This document shows positions 6,012 through 6,142 of a stretch of 6,142 nt of DNA, in pieces. Each line of letters opens with the position of its first letter. Position 1 is the stretch's first letter. The translations under genes and the position numbers were made by a program. The notes beneath the pieces were generated by a model, which was given only the letters and a program-made list of their open reading frames with translations, was not told the origin of the DNA and did no database searches. The stretch lies in assembly GCA_021845945.1 (NCBI GenBank), contig JAJZRD010000229.1:1-6142 (forward strand). Reading direction: 5' to 3'. Source of the stretch: Chloroflexota bacterium (GTDB lineage: Bacteria > Chloroflexota > UBA6077).

Positions 6012-6142
6012 CAGACCCGTCCCCTCGGCTCTCCCACGGGAGTGGCGATTCGGCTCCAGAGAGTGTTGGTGGATTTGGTGGAAGTTAGGGGATAGGAACG
6101 GACTCTGCAACCTCCTGAGGTAAGTAGGTCCCAGGGGGTGAC
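6012..6142. other. Gene-free right edge
   Basis: I see no convincing gene here on either strand. Together with 5833-5946 and the repeat it forms an intergenic stretch of about 310 nt. The only structure noted is a very short CTCCC/GGGAG stem near 6031-6043. A gene may begin just past the window, but nothing inside supports a start. Confidence 0.5.

Overview
This is a GC-rich bacterial window with strong third-position GC bias in its main genes. The GC-rich palindromic repeats that end in CCCTAC are a style I associate from memory with Chloroflexota and similar high-GC environmental bacteria. That taxonomic guess is weak, because no rRNA or marker gene is present.

Left part (1-769): two GC-rich hairpins (21-48, 59-89), then three diverged copies of one hairpin-plus-tail repeat (A 208-265, C about 631-686 inverted, B 709-769). 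Copies A and C face inward around a small uncharacterised acidic protein gene (263-637). Copies A and B run directly into the ribosome-binding sites of the genes to their right.

Middle part (795-4910, plus strand): a hot-dog fold acyl-CoA thioesterase gene (795-1262) is closed by a terminator-like hairpin (1312-1339). It is followed by a large single-chain restriction-modification-like enzyme of 1150 aa (1458-4910). That enzyme has an N-terminal PD-(D/E)XK nuclease motif, a gamma-class adenine methyltransferase core (DPCCGTG ... NPPY) and a C-terminal type ISP-style specificity domain, but no helicase. Codon composition dips within the specificity half, which suggests a swapped recognition segment.

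Right part (5018-6142): convergent to the methyltransferase, on the minus strand, is an AbiEii/MNT-like nucleotidyltransferase (5018-5665) with an unusual Ser/Thr/Pro linker and basic tail. A small four-cysteine ORF (5653-5832) overlaps its start by 13 nt and may be translationally coupled to it. The window ends in a gene-free stretch holding a double-hairpin inverted repeat (5947-6011).

The thioesterase is a housekeeping-type gene. The nuclease-methylase and the nucleotidyltransferase are both families often found in defence or accessory regions, so the right two thirds may be a small defence-type locus. That link is inference. I found no clear, complete new system. The best candidates for something undescribed are the Cys4 ORF/nucleotidyltransferase pair and the small acidic gene framed by inverted repeats.
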